A DNA stretch of 64,000 nt from Clostridia bacterium (GTDB lineage Bacteria > Bacillota > Clostridia > UBA1381), in the NCBI GenBank assembly GCA_900756545.1, contig CAAEKO010000002.1, forward strand, positions 124,001 to 188,000, given 5' to 3'. This document shows, one piece after another, positions 16,681 through 26,037 of this stretch. The notes below the pieces were generated by a model that was not told the origin of the DNA, did no database searches, and saw only the letters and a list, made by a program, of their open reading frames with translations. Position 1 is the stretch's first letter. Each line of letters opens with the position of its first letter. Position numbers and translations under genes: made by a program.

Positions 16681-18463
16681 ATGATTTATGCTGTTCCCAT
16701 TCTATTTTTGGAACTTCAATAATGACGACAGTTCCATTTCCCTGACGAGGCCGGAGAAAAACCCCATAGGCATTACCAAATATAATCCGGATACGCTGGT
16801 TTACGTTTAACAGGCCGATATGGCTACTGTTCTGGTAGTTTTCATCTTGGAGTTTAGCATTCAGCTTATCTAACGTCTTTTGATCCATCCCAATACCGTC
16901 GTCCTCTACAGAAAAAACGATACGGTTACCATAGGTCTTTCCAGAAATTTTTAGTGTCCCCTTTTCGTCTTTGGGTTTAAGCCCGTGATACACGGCGTTT
17001 TCGATGACAGGTTGAAGACAAATTTTGATGATTGCGCAGGAATATATCGATTTATCTACATCCCAGATCACATCAAACAGATCCCCATACCGCAGATTTA
17101 GAATGCTGATATAATCTCGTGTATGCTTGAGCTCCAGTTCTATGGGAATCAGATATGCGGCCTCACCGCTGATATTGTTTCGAAAGAGATTAGCCAAGCT
17201 GATGACAGCCCTGGACACGGGATTTTCATCATTTGTCAAGCTATAGGCCATCCAGTTGATTGTTTCAAGTGTGTTGTATAAAAAATGCGGGTTTATCTGC
17301 GCCTGTAGCATGGCATATTGTGATTTTTTCAGCATCTGCATCCTGTCTTCTAGAATCGTCTGCATTTGACGCTTGTCACCAATATGCCGTTCTATACTGT
17401 GCATAATATAGTTCAGTTCATTTTCACTTTTAGAGAGCGATCCTTCCACGGGGTCAGTTTCATCTAGGAAGGAAATGATTTCCCGGACAGGATTATAGCT
17501 TCTTGCGGCAATAATGTAGGCTACTATAATACTTAACAAAATTAAAAAGCCTAATGTAAATCCGATTTGCGTACGCATAGTCTTGAGTTTATCTTGATAT
17601 GCCGACAGGGGGAGTAGACTGATATAGGTAAAGCTATAGGAATCGGATGGGATTGAGGAAACCATGCTCTCGCCATCATTACCGGTGCGGACAATGGATT
17701 GCCCGGCTGGAATATCAGCTATCTGTGGTGATTCATTTACGTTGCTGGCAAATAAGGAGGTATCCTTACAAAGTAAAATGTGCCCGGCCTCATCAATCAA
17801 ATAAATTTCCTGTCCCTTTTTATATCTGTCTGTAATCATAGTTTTATATAGCGCGGGACTGTTGATATTCAAAATAACGCCTCCCATTTTTTCGTTTTCG
17901 ATATAAACCGGCTTAATAATCGAAATCAGTTGAGGAAAGTTATTGTTTTTGACTCGAGCGACGACGGCGCCGGTGCGGGTATTTGTCGTCGTATAAGTCC
18001 CCAGCCAGCTATTATCCCGCATGTCTTCAAGCGTGGTTTTTTTTTCGCCGGCGAAAACCGCGTCATTCAATTCCGAGTAAATATACACGGAATCCACATA
18101 CCGATAAATCATAGGGATGGCATTGATAAATTGGGTGAAATCACCGAAAGCGCCGGAGTGGATGTCGTTGAACCAATCGTTGAGCATGAACATCCGTACG
18201 TTCTCATTATTGGCAATATGAATGGTCAGGGTTTCGCATTCCTGAATAATTGTATCCATTGCGTTTTTAACGCCCTCTGCCAGCGAGGAATTTTCCAGAG
18301 CGATCTGGTCGTTCGTGATTTTGGTCAGATTATGGGTATAGATAAAGCTGATCGTCAGAAATGGGATCAGCAATAGGAGCAAAATCAGCAGGAAGCTCCG
18401 GTAAAATAAACTGTTGAATTTATAGTTTTTAATGTAATGCCAGATATTCTTTCTTTTATCCAT
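16679..18463 (-). CDS. YesM-type sensor histidine kinase
   Basis: A 594-residue membrane kinase of the LytS/YesM class that pairs with AraC-type response regulators in sugar-use loci. One transmembrane helix near the N-terminus (SFLLILLLLLIPFLTISFIY), a Cache-like extracellular sensor to about 290, and a second helix lead to the His_kinase domain with H393 in QINPHFLYNTLE. The HATPase domain has the N box QPVIENAVYHG and G box VEDDGIGMD. The ATG at 18463 is chosen because AAAGGA lies 9 bases upstream; the ATG at 18472 overlaps it. It sits 15 bases downstream of its regulator. The sensed ligand is probably an extracellular carbohydrate (inference from context). Confidence 0.94.
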   Translation of the reverse strand: MDKRKNIWHYIKNYKFNSLFYRSFLLILLLLLIPFLTISFIYTHNLTKITNDQIALENSSLAEGVKNAMDTIIQECETLTIHIANNENVRMFMLNDWFNDIHSGAFGDFTQFINAIPMIYRYVDSVYIYSELNDAVFAGEKKTTLEDMRDNSWLGTYTTTNTRTGAVVARVKNNNFPQLISIIKPVYIENEKMGGVILNINSPALYKTMITDRYKKGQEIYLIDEAGHILLCKDTSLFASNVNESPQIADIPAGQSIVRTGNDGESMVSSIPSDSYSFTYISLLPLSAYQDKLKTMRTQIGFTLGFLILLSIIVAYIIAARSYNPVREIISFLDETDPVEGSLSKSENELNYIMHSIERHIGDKRQMQTILEDRMQMLKKSQYAMLQAQINPHFLYNTLETINWMAYSLTNDENPVSRAVISLANLFRNNISGEAAYLIPIELELKHTRDYISILNLRYGDLFDVIWDVDKSIYSCAIIKICLQPVIENAVYHGLKPKDEKGTLKISGKTYGNRIVFSVEDDGIGMDQKTLDKLNAKLQDENYQNSSHIGLLNVNQRIRIIFGNAYGVFLRPRQGNGTVVIIEVPKIEWEQHKS

Positions 18464-18478
18464 GAAAAGCATCCTTTC

Positions 18479-19510
18479 TTATGAACTAAAGGAGGCCTGG
18501 CGGGTATATTCCGTAGGCGTGCAGCCGTAGTACTCCTTAAAAATCCGGGAGAAATAGCCGGAGTTACTGTAACCGCAGGCCTGGCTTACATCTGTGACCT
18601 TTTTATTTTCTTTTAAATATTGTGCCGCATGCTCCATTCGTACCCGGAGAAGATAATCGCTGAAATTTTCACCTGTCTGTTTTTTAAAAAATCGGCTGAA
18701 ATATACCGTGCTGAGAAACGCCTTTTCCGCCACATCCTGTAAAGAAAGATCCTCGCCGAAGTGTTCATCAATGTATTGTTTTATTTTGGAGAGCAAAACA
18801 TCATTGGAGTCCTGTCCATTATGGGATAAAGCGTCTAGCACATTTCCTGCTAAACGGAGAGAAACTGCGCGGACCTCATCTATACTTGCCAGTTGAGGCA
18901 GGCTTTCATAGTTAAATTTCTCTCCAGTCAGCTGAATTTTCAGGGTACTGTATAGCTTGTTAAAAATAGTGTCAAATAAATTATAGGCATATTGTCCAAG
19001 ATTTGTACCATTGTGCAGATTACTCTCCAGAAGGCCGGTGATCTCGTTTAGTGTTTCCTGCCGTTTCCCTGCTACGATATTCGCGTATAGCTGCTTGACG
19101 CGGTCAAAAAACAGGTCGACATTATTTACTGACGTCTTATCCAGTTCATCCTTAATATCGTCTAGGACATTTCGCAGCTCACCAAAGTCTGTAGGCTTGG
19201 AGATATAATTTTTCACATTGTAGCGGATGGCGGCCCGGGCATACTCAAATTCCTTGTAGCCGCTGAGCAAAACGACCTTGATCTCCGGCTTATTCTCATA
19301 TACATATTTTGCAAGGTCAATGCCGGATTTATGCACCATTTTAATGTCGGAAATGATTAGATCGACCGTATGATCCTGCAAAAAATCAATGGCTTCCTCG
19401 CCGTCCTTGAAGGTATAAGAAACCTGGAAATCTGCAGAGGTATTATTAATAAAAGAGGAAATTCCCTTTCGGATCATCAATTCATCATCCACAACAATGA
19501 TCTCATACAT
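18479..19510 (-). CDS. YesN-type response regulator, AraC family
   Basis: A 343-residue regulator. The receiver domain starts YEIIVVDDELMIRKGI, with the phospho-acceptor D55 in LIISDIKMVHKSG. A helical linker follows, and a C-terminal AraC DNA-binding domain carries two helix-turn-helices (SLQDVAEKAFLSTVYFSRFF; VTDVSQACGYSNSGYFSRIF). The ATG at 19510 is chosen because GGGAG lies 8 bases upstream; that same sequence contains the in-frame GTG at 19525. It is the first gene of the regulator-kinase pair, divergent from the sugar permease genes it very likely activates. AraC-type members of this group normally bind direct repeats upstream of the target -35; no clear repeat was found. Confidence 0.94.
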   Translation of the reverse strand: MYEIIVVDDELMIRKGISSFINNTSADFQVSYTFKDGEEAIDFLQDHTVDLIISDIKMVHKSGIDLAKYVYENKPEIKVVLLSGYKEFEYARAAIRYNVKNYISKPTDFGELRNVLDDIKDELDKTSVNNVDLFFDRVKQLYANIVAGKRQETLNEITGLLESNLHNGTNLGQYAYNLFDTIFNKLYSTLKIQLTGEKFNYESLPQLASIDEVRAVSLRLAGNVLDALSHNGQDSNDVLLSKIKQYIDEHFGEDLSLQDVAEKAFLSTVYFSRFFKKQTGENFSDYLLRVRMEHAAQYLKENKKVTDVSQACGYSNSGYFSRIFKEYYGCTPTEYTRQASFSS

Positions 19511-19542
19511 GTGATCAACTCCCACGATATGAATTTGTTACC

Positions 19543-19571
19543 AGTATAGCATGAATTTTTATAAATCGCAA
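19543..19571 (-). promoter_or_regulatory. Promoter for the YesN/YesM operon
   Basis: On the minus strand: TTGCGA (19571-19566), 17-base spacer, TATACT (19548-19543). Confidence 0.65.
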
Positions 19572-19635
19572 GATAAAAAACAGCATATTGTACAAAAAAG
19601 GTTAACAAAGTATATCAAATGTAAAATTTTTAGAA

Positions 19636-19664
19636 TTGAGAAGAACGAGAAACAGGATTATAAT
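19636..19664 (+). promoter_or_regulatory. Promoter for the carbohydrate locus
   Basis: TTGAGA (19636-19641), 17-base spacer, TATAAT (19659-19664), 35 bases before the first permease gene. The regulator's binding site is expected in 19572-19635. Confidence 0.7.
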
Positions 19665-19698
19665 AAAAGTAGAATAAGAGAGAAGGGTGAGAAAGTAT

Positions 19699-20655
19699 AT
19701 GAAGCGAACGCAGATACAGAATGCAAAGCCTGTTAAGCGGAAAAGGAATAAATGGAAAGATTTTAAGGATAATGCGGAGTTGACTTCGCTGATGCTCCCC
19801 GGCGTTATTCTGCTGATCCTGTTTTCCTATATACCAATGTTCGGTATTATCATTGCGTTTAAGGATTATAGGAATAATCTTGGAATTTTCGGCAGTAAGT
19901 GGGTAGGAATTGATAACTTCAAGTTTTTCTTCACCTCTCAGGATGCCTGGAGGATTTTACGCAACACTGTGGGATATGGTCTATTGTTCATCGCCATTAA
20001 TATTATTGCCGCAGTGTTTGTGTCAATTCTGCTGTATGAGGTCAAAAGCCGGAAATGCCTGAAGGTATATCAGACCAGCATGTTCCTGCCGCACTTCTTG
20101 TCCTGGGTTATCGTAGGATACATTACATATATTTTGTTAGAGCCGAATATGGGTGTTATCAACCAGATACTACAGCTGTTTGGCATAGAGGGGAAGCAGT
20201 GGTATTCTAATCCGAAATACTGGGTGGTCATCCTGCCCTTGGTCAATCTGTGGAAAAATATCGGAATGAAGAGTATTATGTATTACGCGGCCCTGATGGG
20301 AATTGATGAGCAGCTGTTTGAGGCGGCAACGATTGACGGCGCAGGAAAGGTTAAACAGATTTGGTACATCACGCTGCCGTCGTTGATTCCGCTGATGACG
20401 ATCCTGACAATCCTGGATGTAGGCAATATTGTAAAGGGCGACTTTGGTCTGTTCTATACAATTCCCCGTGATATCGGTCTGTTATATCCTACGACAGATA
20501 TTATTGATACCTACGTTTACCGTGGTTTACGGACAGGCGATGACATTGGTATCACAACGGCGGTTGGCTTATTCCAGTCAGTGGTCGGGCTGATTATGGT
20601 TGTTTCCACGAACTTGGTTGTTCGGAAAATATCGCCGGAAAATTCATTGTTCTAA
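19699..20655 (+). CDS. Carbohydrate ABC transporter permease (LplB type)
   Basis: A 318-residue membrane protein with six predicted helices after a basic N-terminus. Signatures are SLMLPGVILLILFSYIPMFG at the first helix and the EAA loop FEAATIDGAGKVKQIWYITLP. This is the LplB group, which imports complex oligosaccharides in Firmicutes with YtcP. The ATG at 19699 is preferred; AGAAGGG (19681-19687) is 11 bases upstream, whereas the GTG at 19687 overlaps it. It is the first gene after the locus promoter and 12 bases before its partner. No ATPase gene lies nearby, so a shared MsmX-like ATPase is expected. Confidence 0.93.
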   Translation: MKRTQIQNAKPVKRKRNKWKDFKDNAELTSLMLPGVILLILFSYIPMFGIIIAFKDYRNNLGIFGSKWVGIDNFKFFFTSQDAWRILRNTVGYGLLFIAINIIAAVFVSILLYEVKSRKCLKVYQTSMFLPHFLSWVIVGYITYILLEPNMGVINQILQLFGIEGKQWYSNPKYWVVILPLVNLWKNIGMKSIMYYAALMGIDEQLFEAATIDGAGKVKQIWYITLPSLIPLMTILTILDVGNIVKGDFGLFYTIPRDIGLLYPTTDIIDTYVYRGLRTGDDIGITTAVGLFQSVVGLIMVVSTNLVVRKISPENSLF

Positions 20656-20667
20656 GGGGGTACTCTT

Positions 20668-21570
20668 ATGGTTATGAAAAAGAAAAGAAAAATTACCGGA
20701 ACCAGTATAGGGGTGAATGTATTTTTCATTATATTTTCGTTGTTATTCATTATACCGTTTCTGTTGATTATTTCAGCATCCTTCACTGATGAAAAGACGC
20801 TGCTTGCAGAGGGCTACAAGCTGATTCCAGCAAAGGCGTCGATTAGCGCATACCAGTATGTGTTCCGAAACCCCAGTCAGCTGATTGACTCCTACAAGGT
20901 AACGATTTTCTATTCGCTTACCGCAACAGTTCTGTCTATGCTGGTGATGACACTGATGGCGTATCCGCTGTCCAGGCCTACTTACCGTTATAAGAGACCG
21001 ATGACATTTTTGATTTTCTTCACCATGCTCTTTACAGGCGGTCTTGTACCGACATATATTTGGGTTACCCGGTTTCTGCGCCTGGGCAATACGGTTTGGG
21101 TGTACATCCTTCCCGGATTGGTGAATCCGTTTTATATCATTGTCATTCGGACATTTTTTCAGGGCTTGCCGTTGTCTTTGGTGGAATCGGCTAAGATTGA
21201 TGGCGCCCGGGAATTGCAGATCTTTTTTAAGATCATTCTGCCGCTTTCCAAACCGGTGCTGGCAACTGTTGCACTGCTTACGCTTTTAGCAAAATGGAAC
21301 GACTGGAATACGGCGTTGATATATATTACACAAAAAGAATTATATTCCCTGCAGTATCTGCTGCAAAAGATTCTTCGGGAGGTAGAATTCATTAAAAATA
21401 TGGCGTCGAGTTCGCCGGTAGCCGGCGTAAACTTTGATATGTCCAACGTACCTTCCGAAACCATGCGGTTTGCCATGTGTATTGTGGCGGCGGGGCCGAT
21501 GCTGGTGGTTTTCCCGTTCTTTCAAAAATACTTTGCAAAGGGTCTGACGGTGGGTGCTGTCAAGGGTTAA
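20668..21570 (+). CDS. Carbohydrate ABC transporter permease (YtcP type)
   Basis: A 300-residue permease with six helices; the first is VFFIIFSLLFIIPFLLIISASF. The EAA loop reads ESAKIDGARELQIFFKIILPLS and the C-terminus ends FPFFQKYFAKGLTVGAVKG, which is typical of the YtcP group. It forms a heterodimer with the LplB-type protein encoded 12 bases upstream. AAGGGGG gives a ribosome site 7 bases from the ATG. The solute receptor of this importer is probably the lipoprotein encoded 13.5 kb downstream at 35023-36579, separated by surface-protein genes. Confidence 0.93.
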   Translation: MVMKKKRKITGTSIGVNVFFIIFSLLFIIPFLLIISASFTDEKTLLAEGYKLIPAKASISAYQYVFRNPSQLIDSYKVTIFYSLTATVLSMLVMTLMAYPLSRPTYRYKRPMTFLIFFTMLFTGGLVPTYIWVTRFLRLGNTVWVYILPGLVNPFYIIVIRTFFQGLPLSLVESAKIDGARELQIFFKIILPLSKPVLATVALLTLLAKWNDWNTALIYITQKELYSLQYLLQKILREVEFIKNMASSSPVAGVNFDMSNVPSETMRFAMCIVAAGPMLVVFPFFQKYFAKGLTVGAVKG

Positions 21571-21607
21571 TATAAAAATTTATTTAAGGGACGAAAGGAA
21601 GATGGAA

Positions 21608-23974
21608 ATGAAGAAATTTACATCAATGTTTTTATCTCTGGTTTTGGCGCTGGCTGTCGCAGTGATGACGGTGCCGGTTACAATGGCGGCAGATGGTTCT
21701 ATTTTAGATGAAGGTTATGAATTTTATGAACTTGTTTACAGCCAATCGCTGAATATGTATGTGGCCGCGGCAAAAGACTATAGTTCGACGAATCATACGG
21801 TACAGCTTTATGCATCTGCCGACGCATTGAGCTGGAAGCCCGTATACAAAGGAAACTCAAGAAGCTATGCAAACCCCAAAACCAAACAGCAGCTTGTTTG
21901 GATTGAAAATCCAGGTTTGTTTGCGGCAATTTTTGCAGACGGAACATATACTTCTACAGATGGATTAACATGGGCAAGAAACGCAAATTTATCTTGGTCT
22001 TCTGCGGGGAATATTGCTACAAACGGTGAACAGATTGCGGTTGCAGCGAATAACAAATTCCGGGCATGGGAGAATGCTTCCGCAGTGCCTGGCGTAGTAT
22101 TAGAAGTTTTAGGTGAAAGCAGCAATTATTATGCAGACAATATTGCTATTAGCCCTAAAGAAGAAAATGGAAACATGCAGTATGTTGTTTTAGACGGTGC
22201 TGGCTGGAATACTTATTCACACAATATAATCGGTACAAAAACAGAAAACGGATATACCTATGAGAAGACAGGTCAAGGAATCTATAATTATGGCGAAAGT
22301 CTCTATAATACAATCTATAATCCTGTCACAAAGAACTGGATTGCAGTGAATGGAAAGGAAAAGCTATTTGTAATTTATAATGCAGGGAAACGGGATACAG
22401 TTCAGATTCCAGGCGTTTCAGCAATTTCTGCCGCTGCGGCAAATAACAGCTATATTGTAGCTGGTACAGCTGACGGCAAGCTGTTTTATACAGAAAACGC
22501 TGCCGGCGGTCTGACGGAAGATAGTGTATGGACGGAAATCCCCTGTACTTCATCTACGCCAAATACAGAGGAAATTACAGCAATTACCTTTGGAACAAAC
22601 GGCGGATTTACATTATTGACCAAAACGCAGATTTATACTGGTACTACCAATAGTTATGCCAGTATTAATGAATACAAAAACCTGAGCCAGCCTGTGATTG
22701 TAGGCGCCAATCCTTTTGCAGGCGTAACCCTGATTGATGGTACGTATAGTGCAACATTAGGGAAGTATGTAGTCTACGGCAACGAAGGAGAGACGAAAGT
22801 AGCCTTTGTTTCCGAGGACGGAAAAGACTGGAACAAAAATATTATTTCTGATAAAAACGGCGCATTTAACACAAATACCAAAAAGGGTATCGTTTGGTGG
22901 GATGCCCAGCAGAAATTTGTTATCGGTGACAATAACAACGCATGGGTTTCTGCTGACGGAGTTTCCTGGGAGCAAATTGAGAAGATTGGCTTGAATATAA
23001 ATGCTTCGGATATAGCTGTAGTTGGAAATACACTATATGCGTCAAATGGCGTTAAAACTGTTTACAAGTTTACGGAATTAAATCTGGAAAGCAGAACAGC
23101 TGTTGATACAGGCGTAGATGGCAATCTCTATTTTTATTATATGGCACTGAGTGATGATGCTGATCCGGCAATCTTTATGACAGACGGCCGCACGTGGGGA
23201 TATTCGGGCGCCGTGAAAGCTGCCGGCAGCGACACATGGGCAAAAATTGCTTCTGTAGGAAACTATGCGGCACCTTTGGATGTTGTATATAGTAAGGCCC
23301 TGAAGAAATTTGTTGTTGTACTAAACTCTAAGTGGAGAACGTCTATTGTAGGTACCGACGGCAGCAACGGTAGTGATGGCCCGAAGGTAGCCGACGGTGA
23401 AGTATTCTTCTCATCCTTAGAGACAAATGACAATATGATGCTCTTTGGCGGCAAGGATGGGAAGCTGTATGCAATAGCAGATAACGCCAGCTTGAGCAAC
23501 GCTACTATTGCACAGCCTGTTCCATTGGCAGCAAACGGTCTGGGCGAAAACACTATGCCAGTAACAAATCTGTTTCTGGGTAAAGCCGGAGAGTTTGGCG
23601 CGATTGTTTCAGACGGTGTGGATAGCGACATTCTGTTTGCAGACCAAAATGCGAAAAATTACTGGAAGGCCAGTGACATGGCGGCGGCGCCGGAAACGCT
23701 GACAGCCGGTGAAACAATTATTGTAAAAGTACAGAGCGTAAATAATACTGCTGAAAGCACAGCCTTTACCATGATTACCGCCATATACGACGGCGGCAAG
23801 CTGATTCAGGTTGCTGCGGACGATATGGAAATGGCTGCTTCTACCAAAAACTACCTGGCTCAGGAAATCACGTTAAACGAAAATGTTCCCCAAACAGCGA
23901 AGATGAAGGTTTATTTATGGAACAGTTTAACAGGAATGCAGCCCGTATCTGAAAGTACAGGTTTTTTTCAATAA
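21608..23974 (+). CDS. Secreted propeller-like protein, frame continues into beta-helix by -1 shift
   Basis: A 788-residue exported protein as read. It has a signal peptide (1-27, ending MAADG), then about 600 residues of repeated blades with pattern Y-x-S-x-D-G-x-x-W (YTSTDGLTW, FVSEDGKDW, WVSADGVSW), resembling sialidase/BNR-type or sortilin-like propellers. The last 90 residues are an Ig-like module ending LWNSLTGMQPVSES. The paralogue at 28723-32142 has the same N-terminal module. The ATG at 21608 is 7 bases from AAAGGAA. The frame ends at a T7 tract: GGT TTT TTT CAA TAA. A -1 shift there leads directly into the GRDYYVSPEGDDANDG start of the beta-helix. Carbohydrate binding at the surface is plausible; no enzyme family is recognised. 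Confidence 0.85.
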   Translation: MKKFTSMFLSLVLALAVAVMTVPVTMAADGSILDEGYEFYELVYSQSLNMYVAAAKDYSSTNHTVQLYASADALSWKPVYKGNSRSYANPKTKQQLVWIENPGLFAAIFADGTYTSTDGLTWARNANLSWSSAGNIATNGEQIAVAANNKFRAWENASAVPGVVLEVLGESSNYYADNIAISPKEENGNMQYVVLDGAGWNTYSHNIIGTKTENGYTYEKTGQGIYNYGESLYNTIYNPVTKNWIAVNGKEKLFVIYNAGKRDTVQIPGVSAISAAAANNSYIVAGTADGKLFYTENAAGGLTEDSVWTEIPCTSSTPNTEEITAITFGTNGGFTLLTKTQIYTGTTNSYASINEYKNLSQPVIVGANPFAGVTLIDGTYSATLGKYVVYGNEGETKVAFVSEDGKDWNKNIISDKNGAFNTNTKKGIVWWDAQQKFVIGDNNNAWVSADGVSWEQIEKIGLNINASDIAVVGNTLYASNGVKTVYKFTELNLESRTAVDTGVDGNLYFYYMALSDDADPAIFMTDGRTWGYSGAVKAAGSDTWAKIASVGNYAAPLDVVYSKALKKFVVVLNSKWRTSIVGTDGSNGSDGPKVADGEVFFSSLETNDNMMLFGGKDGKLYAIADNASLSNATIAQPVPLAANGLGENTMPVTNLFLGKAGEFGAIVSDGVDSDILFADQNAKNYWKASDMAAAPETLTAGETIIVKVQSVNNTAESTAFTMITAIYDGGKLIQVAADDMEMAASTKNYLAQEITLNENVPQTAKMKVYLWNSLTGMQPVSESTGFFQ

Positions 23975-24001
23975 CGGGCGGACGGGACTACTATGTGTCC
24001 C
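23962..24001 (+). promoter_or_regulatory. Candidate -1 frameshift site: slippery T7 and downstream hairpin
   Basis: T TTT TTT (23962-23968) is in the zero frame as X-XXY-YYZ, with TAA following after one codon (CAA). A 5-bp GC-rich hairpin, GGGAC (23984-23988) with GTCCC (23997-24001), starts 15 bases after the tract. A one-base backward slip joins the propeller frame to the beta-helix frame. Confidence 0.55.
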
Positions 24002-26013
24002 CAGAGGGTGACGACGCGAATGACGGAACGGCTGACAGGCCGTTTTCGTCTCTAGAGAAAGCATTGAAAACAGCGAGAATGCAGAATCTGAACGGCGTCC
24101 GTCCGACAAATATCTATTTGCGGGAGGGGGCGTATTCGGTAACGGATACCATTTCCCTTTCCGCGGCGGATGCCGGCAAACCCTGGGCGCCGCTGAAAAT
24201 CGCATCGTATCCGGGTGAAACCGCCCGGATCACCGGCGGTGCAGATATCCCATTCTCAGGATTCTCCCCGGCCACAGCCGGATTCACGGATAAAATTTTG
24301 GATCCGGCGGCGAGGCCGTATATTTTACAAATTGATCTTCGATCTTATGGGATTACAGATTATGGAGAAATTTCAAGGCGCGGCCACTCTATATCCGCAA
24401 ATAAAACGGCACAGGCAGAATTGAGCGTTAACGGCCGGAAAATGCGGCTGGCGCAATGGCCCAATGATGATTATGTAGGACTGTCTAAAGTTTTGGATTA
24501 TGGGGAGAGAACGCAAGATGGAATTACCAATGGCTGCAGCTTTGTTATGGAAGAAGGAGAAGACAGACCTTTCCAGTGGACAAATCCGGAGTTGGCATGG
24601 TTATCGGGTGTTTTAGGCGCAAATTATGCCTATGATTATTTCCCGGTTGAAAAGGTAGATGCGGCACAAAGGGCAATTTATTTGCGGGAGGGAGCGGTTC
24701 AGGATTACTATTCAAAGCAATTCTTCCGTTTCGAAAATATACCCGAAGAGTTAGATGCGCCTGGGGAATATTACATAGACCGCCAGGCGGGGATGCTGTA
24801 TTTCTATCCGCCGGAAGATATTTCAACAGAAGCAAGGATAACCCTGTCTATGACAGAGAAAAGTCTGATTAGCATGAGTGGCGTATCTGATGTAATTTTA
24901 GAAAATTTGATTTTTGATGGCGGCAGAGCCTCTGCTATTACGGGCAGCAATACGGAACGGATTGTGATTCGTGGATGCACAGTACAAGGATTTGGCGCAA
25001 ATGGTATTCGGCTGAGCAAAACAGAGGGTTCTACAGTTCGTGATTGCGCAGTCTATGATGTGGGAAAGAACGGCGTAGTCATGTCCGGCGGTGGGTATAA
25101 GACAATTACCAGCAGCTTTAATGAAATTATAAACAATGATATTCATGACTTTTCCCAACTGGAAAGAAGCTATACAGCGGGGATATATCTGGAATATCAA
25201 AGCGTAGGAATCAATGTCCGTCGAAACCATGTCCATCATGGGCCGCATGCCGGAATGATTTACTATGGTGTAAATCACAATATCCAGCAAAATGAATTTA
25301 ACGACTTGGTCTTGGAATTTCATGACATGGATGCAGTTTATGTAAACAATTCCGAGTTCCCCTGGGAACGGGGAACAACGTTCCGCGGAAATTACTTTCA
25401 TGATATTGGAAATCAGACATTTAACGGACAGCGGCAGATGAATATTTCCGCGATTCGGTCTGATAATAACGGGAATGGCTTGGTAGTTGAAGGCAATATA
25501 TTTTATCATATTGGTTTAGGCGGGACAAATGCTGTCTCCGGGGTACGTGCCCAGGGCACGCATAACCGGGTTTCAGGCAATTTATTTGTGGATTGCAGTG
25601 AAACGTATAACGGCAATAATGAATATATTGAGGGAAAAACATATGACATGACAAATCCAACGTTACAGCAGCGGAAACAACAGATGGATAGTTATATGCC
25701 GGTTTATGGGGATTATTTCCCTGAGCTGAATACTTTTTGGGCTGAGCATCCGAATTCAGCTCAAACAAATGAATTTAACAATAACGTAATTTGCAATGTG
25801 GAATTTCCTCTAAGCTCTATTAACGGTGCGCCGGCTTTGGAGGGATTCCGGAGTGCGGAAGAATTAGTATCCGCACAGGGAAATCTGCGGATGGAGGACA
25901 GCAGAATTTTTAAGGATTATAAAAACGGTGATTTTTCCTTTGCCCAGAATGCGGAATTGCCGGCGGGTTTTCCGGTGATACCATTTTCTGCAATTGGAAA
26001 TATAGCAAAATAA
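23995..26013 (+). CDS. Right-handed beta-helix (GH141-like) protein, probably 3' part of a fused gene
   Basis: 672 residues if started at the GTG at 23995, but the frame is open from 23953. The residues before the GTG (GGRDYY) complete the usual YYVSPEGDDANDG opening of these beta-helix enzymes. There is no signal peptide and only a weak G-rich stretch as ribosome site, unlike its two paralogues (26038-28707, 36592-39480). Family features are IYLREGAYSVTDT, SYPGETARITGG, LDAPGEYYIDRQAGMLYFYPP and parallel beta-helix coils. Conserved D444, D446 (DMDAVY) and D490 (IRSDN) are active-site candidates. The family recalls GH141 (fucosidase/xylanase activities). It is most simply the C-terminal enzyme domain of the propeller gene, reached by frameshift. 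Confidence 0.8.
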   Translation: MSPEGDDANDGTADRPFSSLEKALKTARMQNLNGVRPTNIYLREGAYSVTDTISLSAADAGKPWAPLKIASYPGETARITGGADIPFSGFSPATAGFTDKILDPAARPYILQIDLRSYGITDYGEISRRGHSISANKTAQAELSVNGRKMRLAQWPNDDYVGLSKVLDYGERTQDGITNGCSFVMEEGEDRPFQWTNPELAWLSGVLGANYAYDYFPVEKVDAAQRAIYLREGAVQDYYSKQFFRFENIPEELDAPGEYYIDRQAGMLYFYPPEDISTEARITLSMTEKSLISMSGVSDVILENLIFDGGRASAITGSNTERIVIRGCTVQGFGANGIRLSKTEGSTVRDCAVYDVGKNGVVMSGGGYKTITSSFNEIINNDIHDFSQLERSYTAGIYLEYQSVGINVRRNHVHHGPHAGMIYYGVNHNIQQNEFNDLVLEFHDMDAVYVNNSEFPWERGTTFRGNYFHDIGNQTFNGQRQMNISAIRSDNNGNGLVVEGNIFYHIGLGGTNAVSGVRAQGTHNRVSGNLFVDCSETYNGNNEYIEGKTYDMTNPTLQQRKQQMDSYMPVYGDYFPELNTFWAEHPNSAQTNEFNNNVICNVEFPLSSINGAPALEGFRSAEELVSAQGNLRMEDSRIFKDYKNGDFSFAQNAELPAGFPVIPFSAIGNIAK

Positions 26014-26037
26014 GCAGTTATGACAGGAGGGACCAGA

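Noticed and set aside
19551..19736. A 61-codon open frame before the LplB-type permease.
   Set aside because: It runs through the promoter, overlaps the permease start in another frame and has no recognisable domain.
24898..25509. A 203-codon minus-strand open frame inside the beta-helix gene, with others of 100-200 codons at 28413, 32112 and 38913.
   Set aside because: They are antisense to clearly coding beta-helix or SLH sequence and show no domain or ribosome site.
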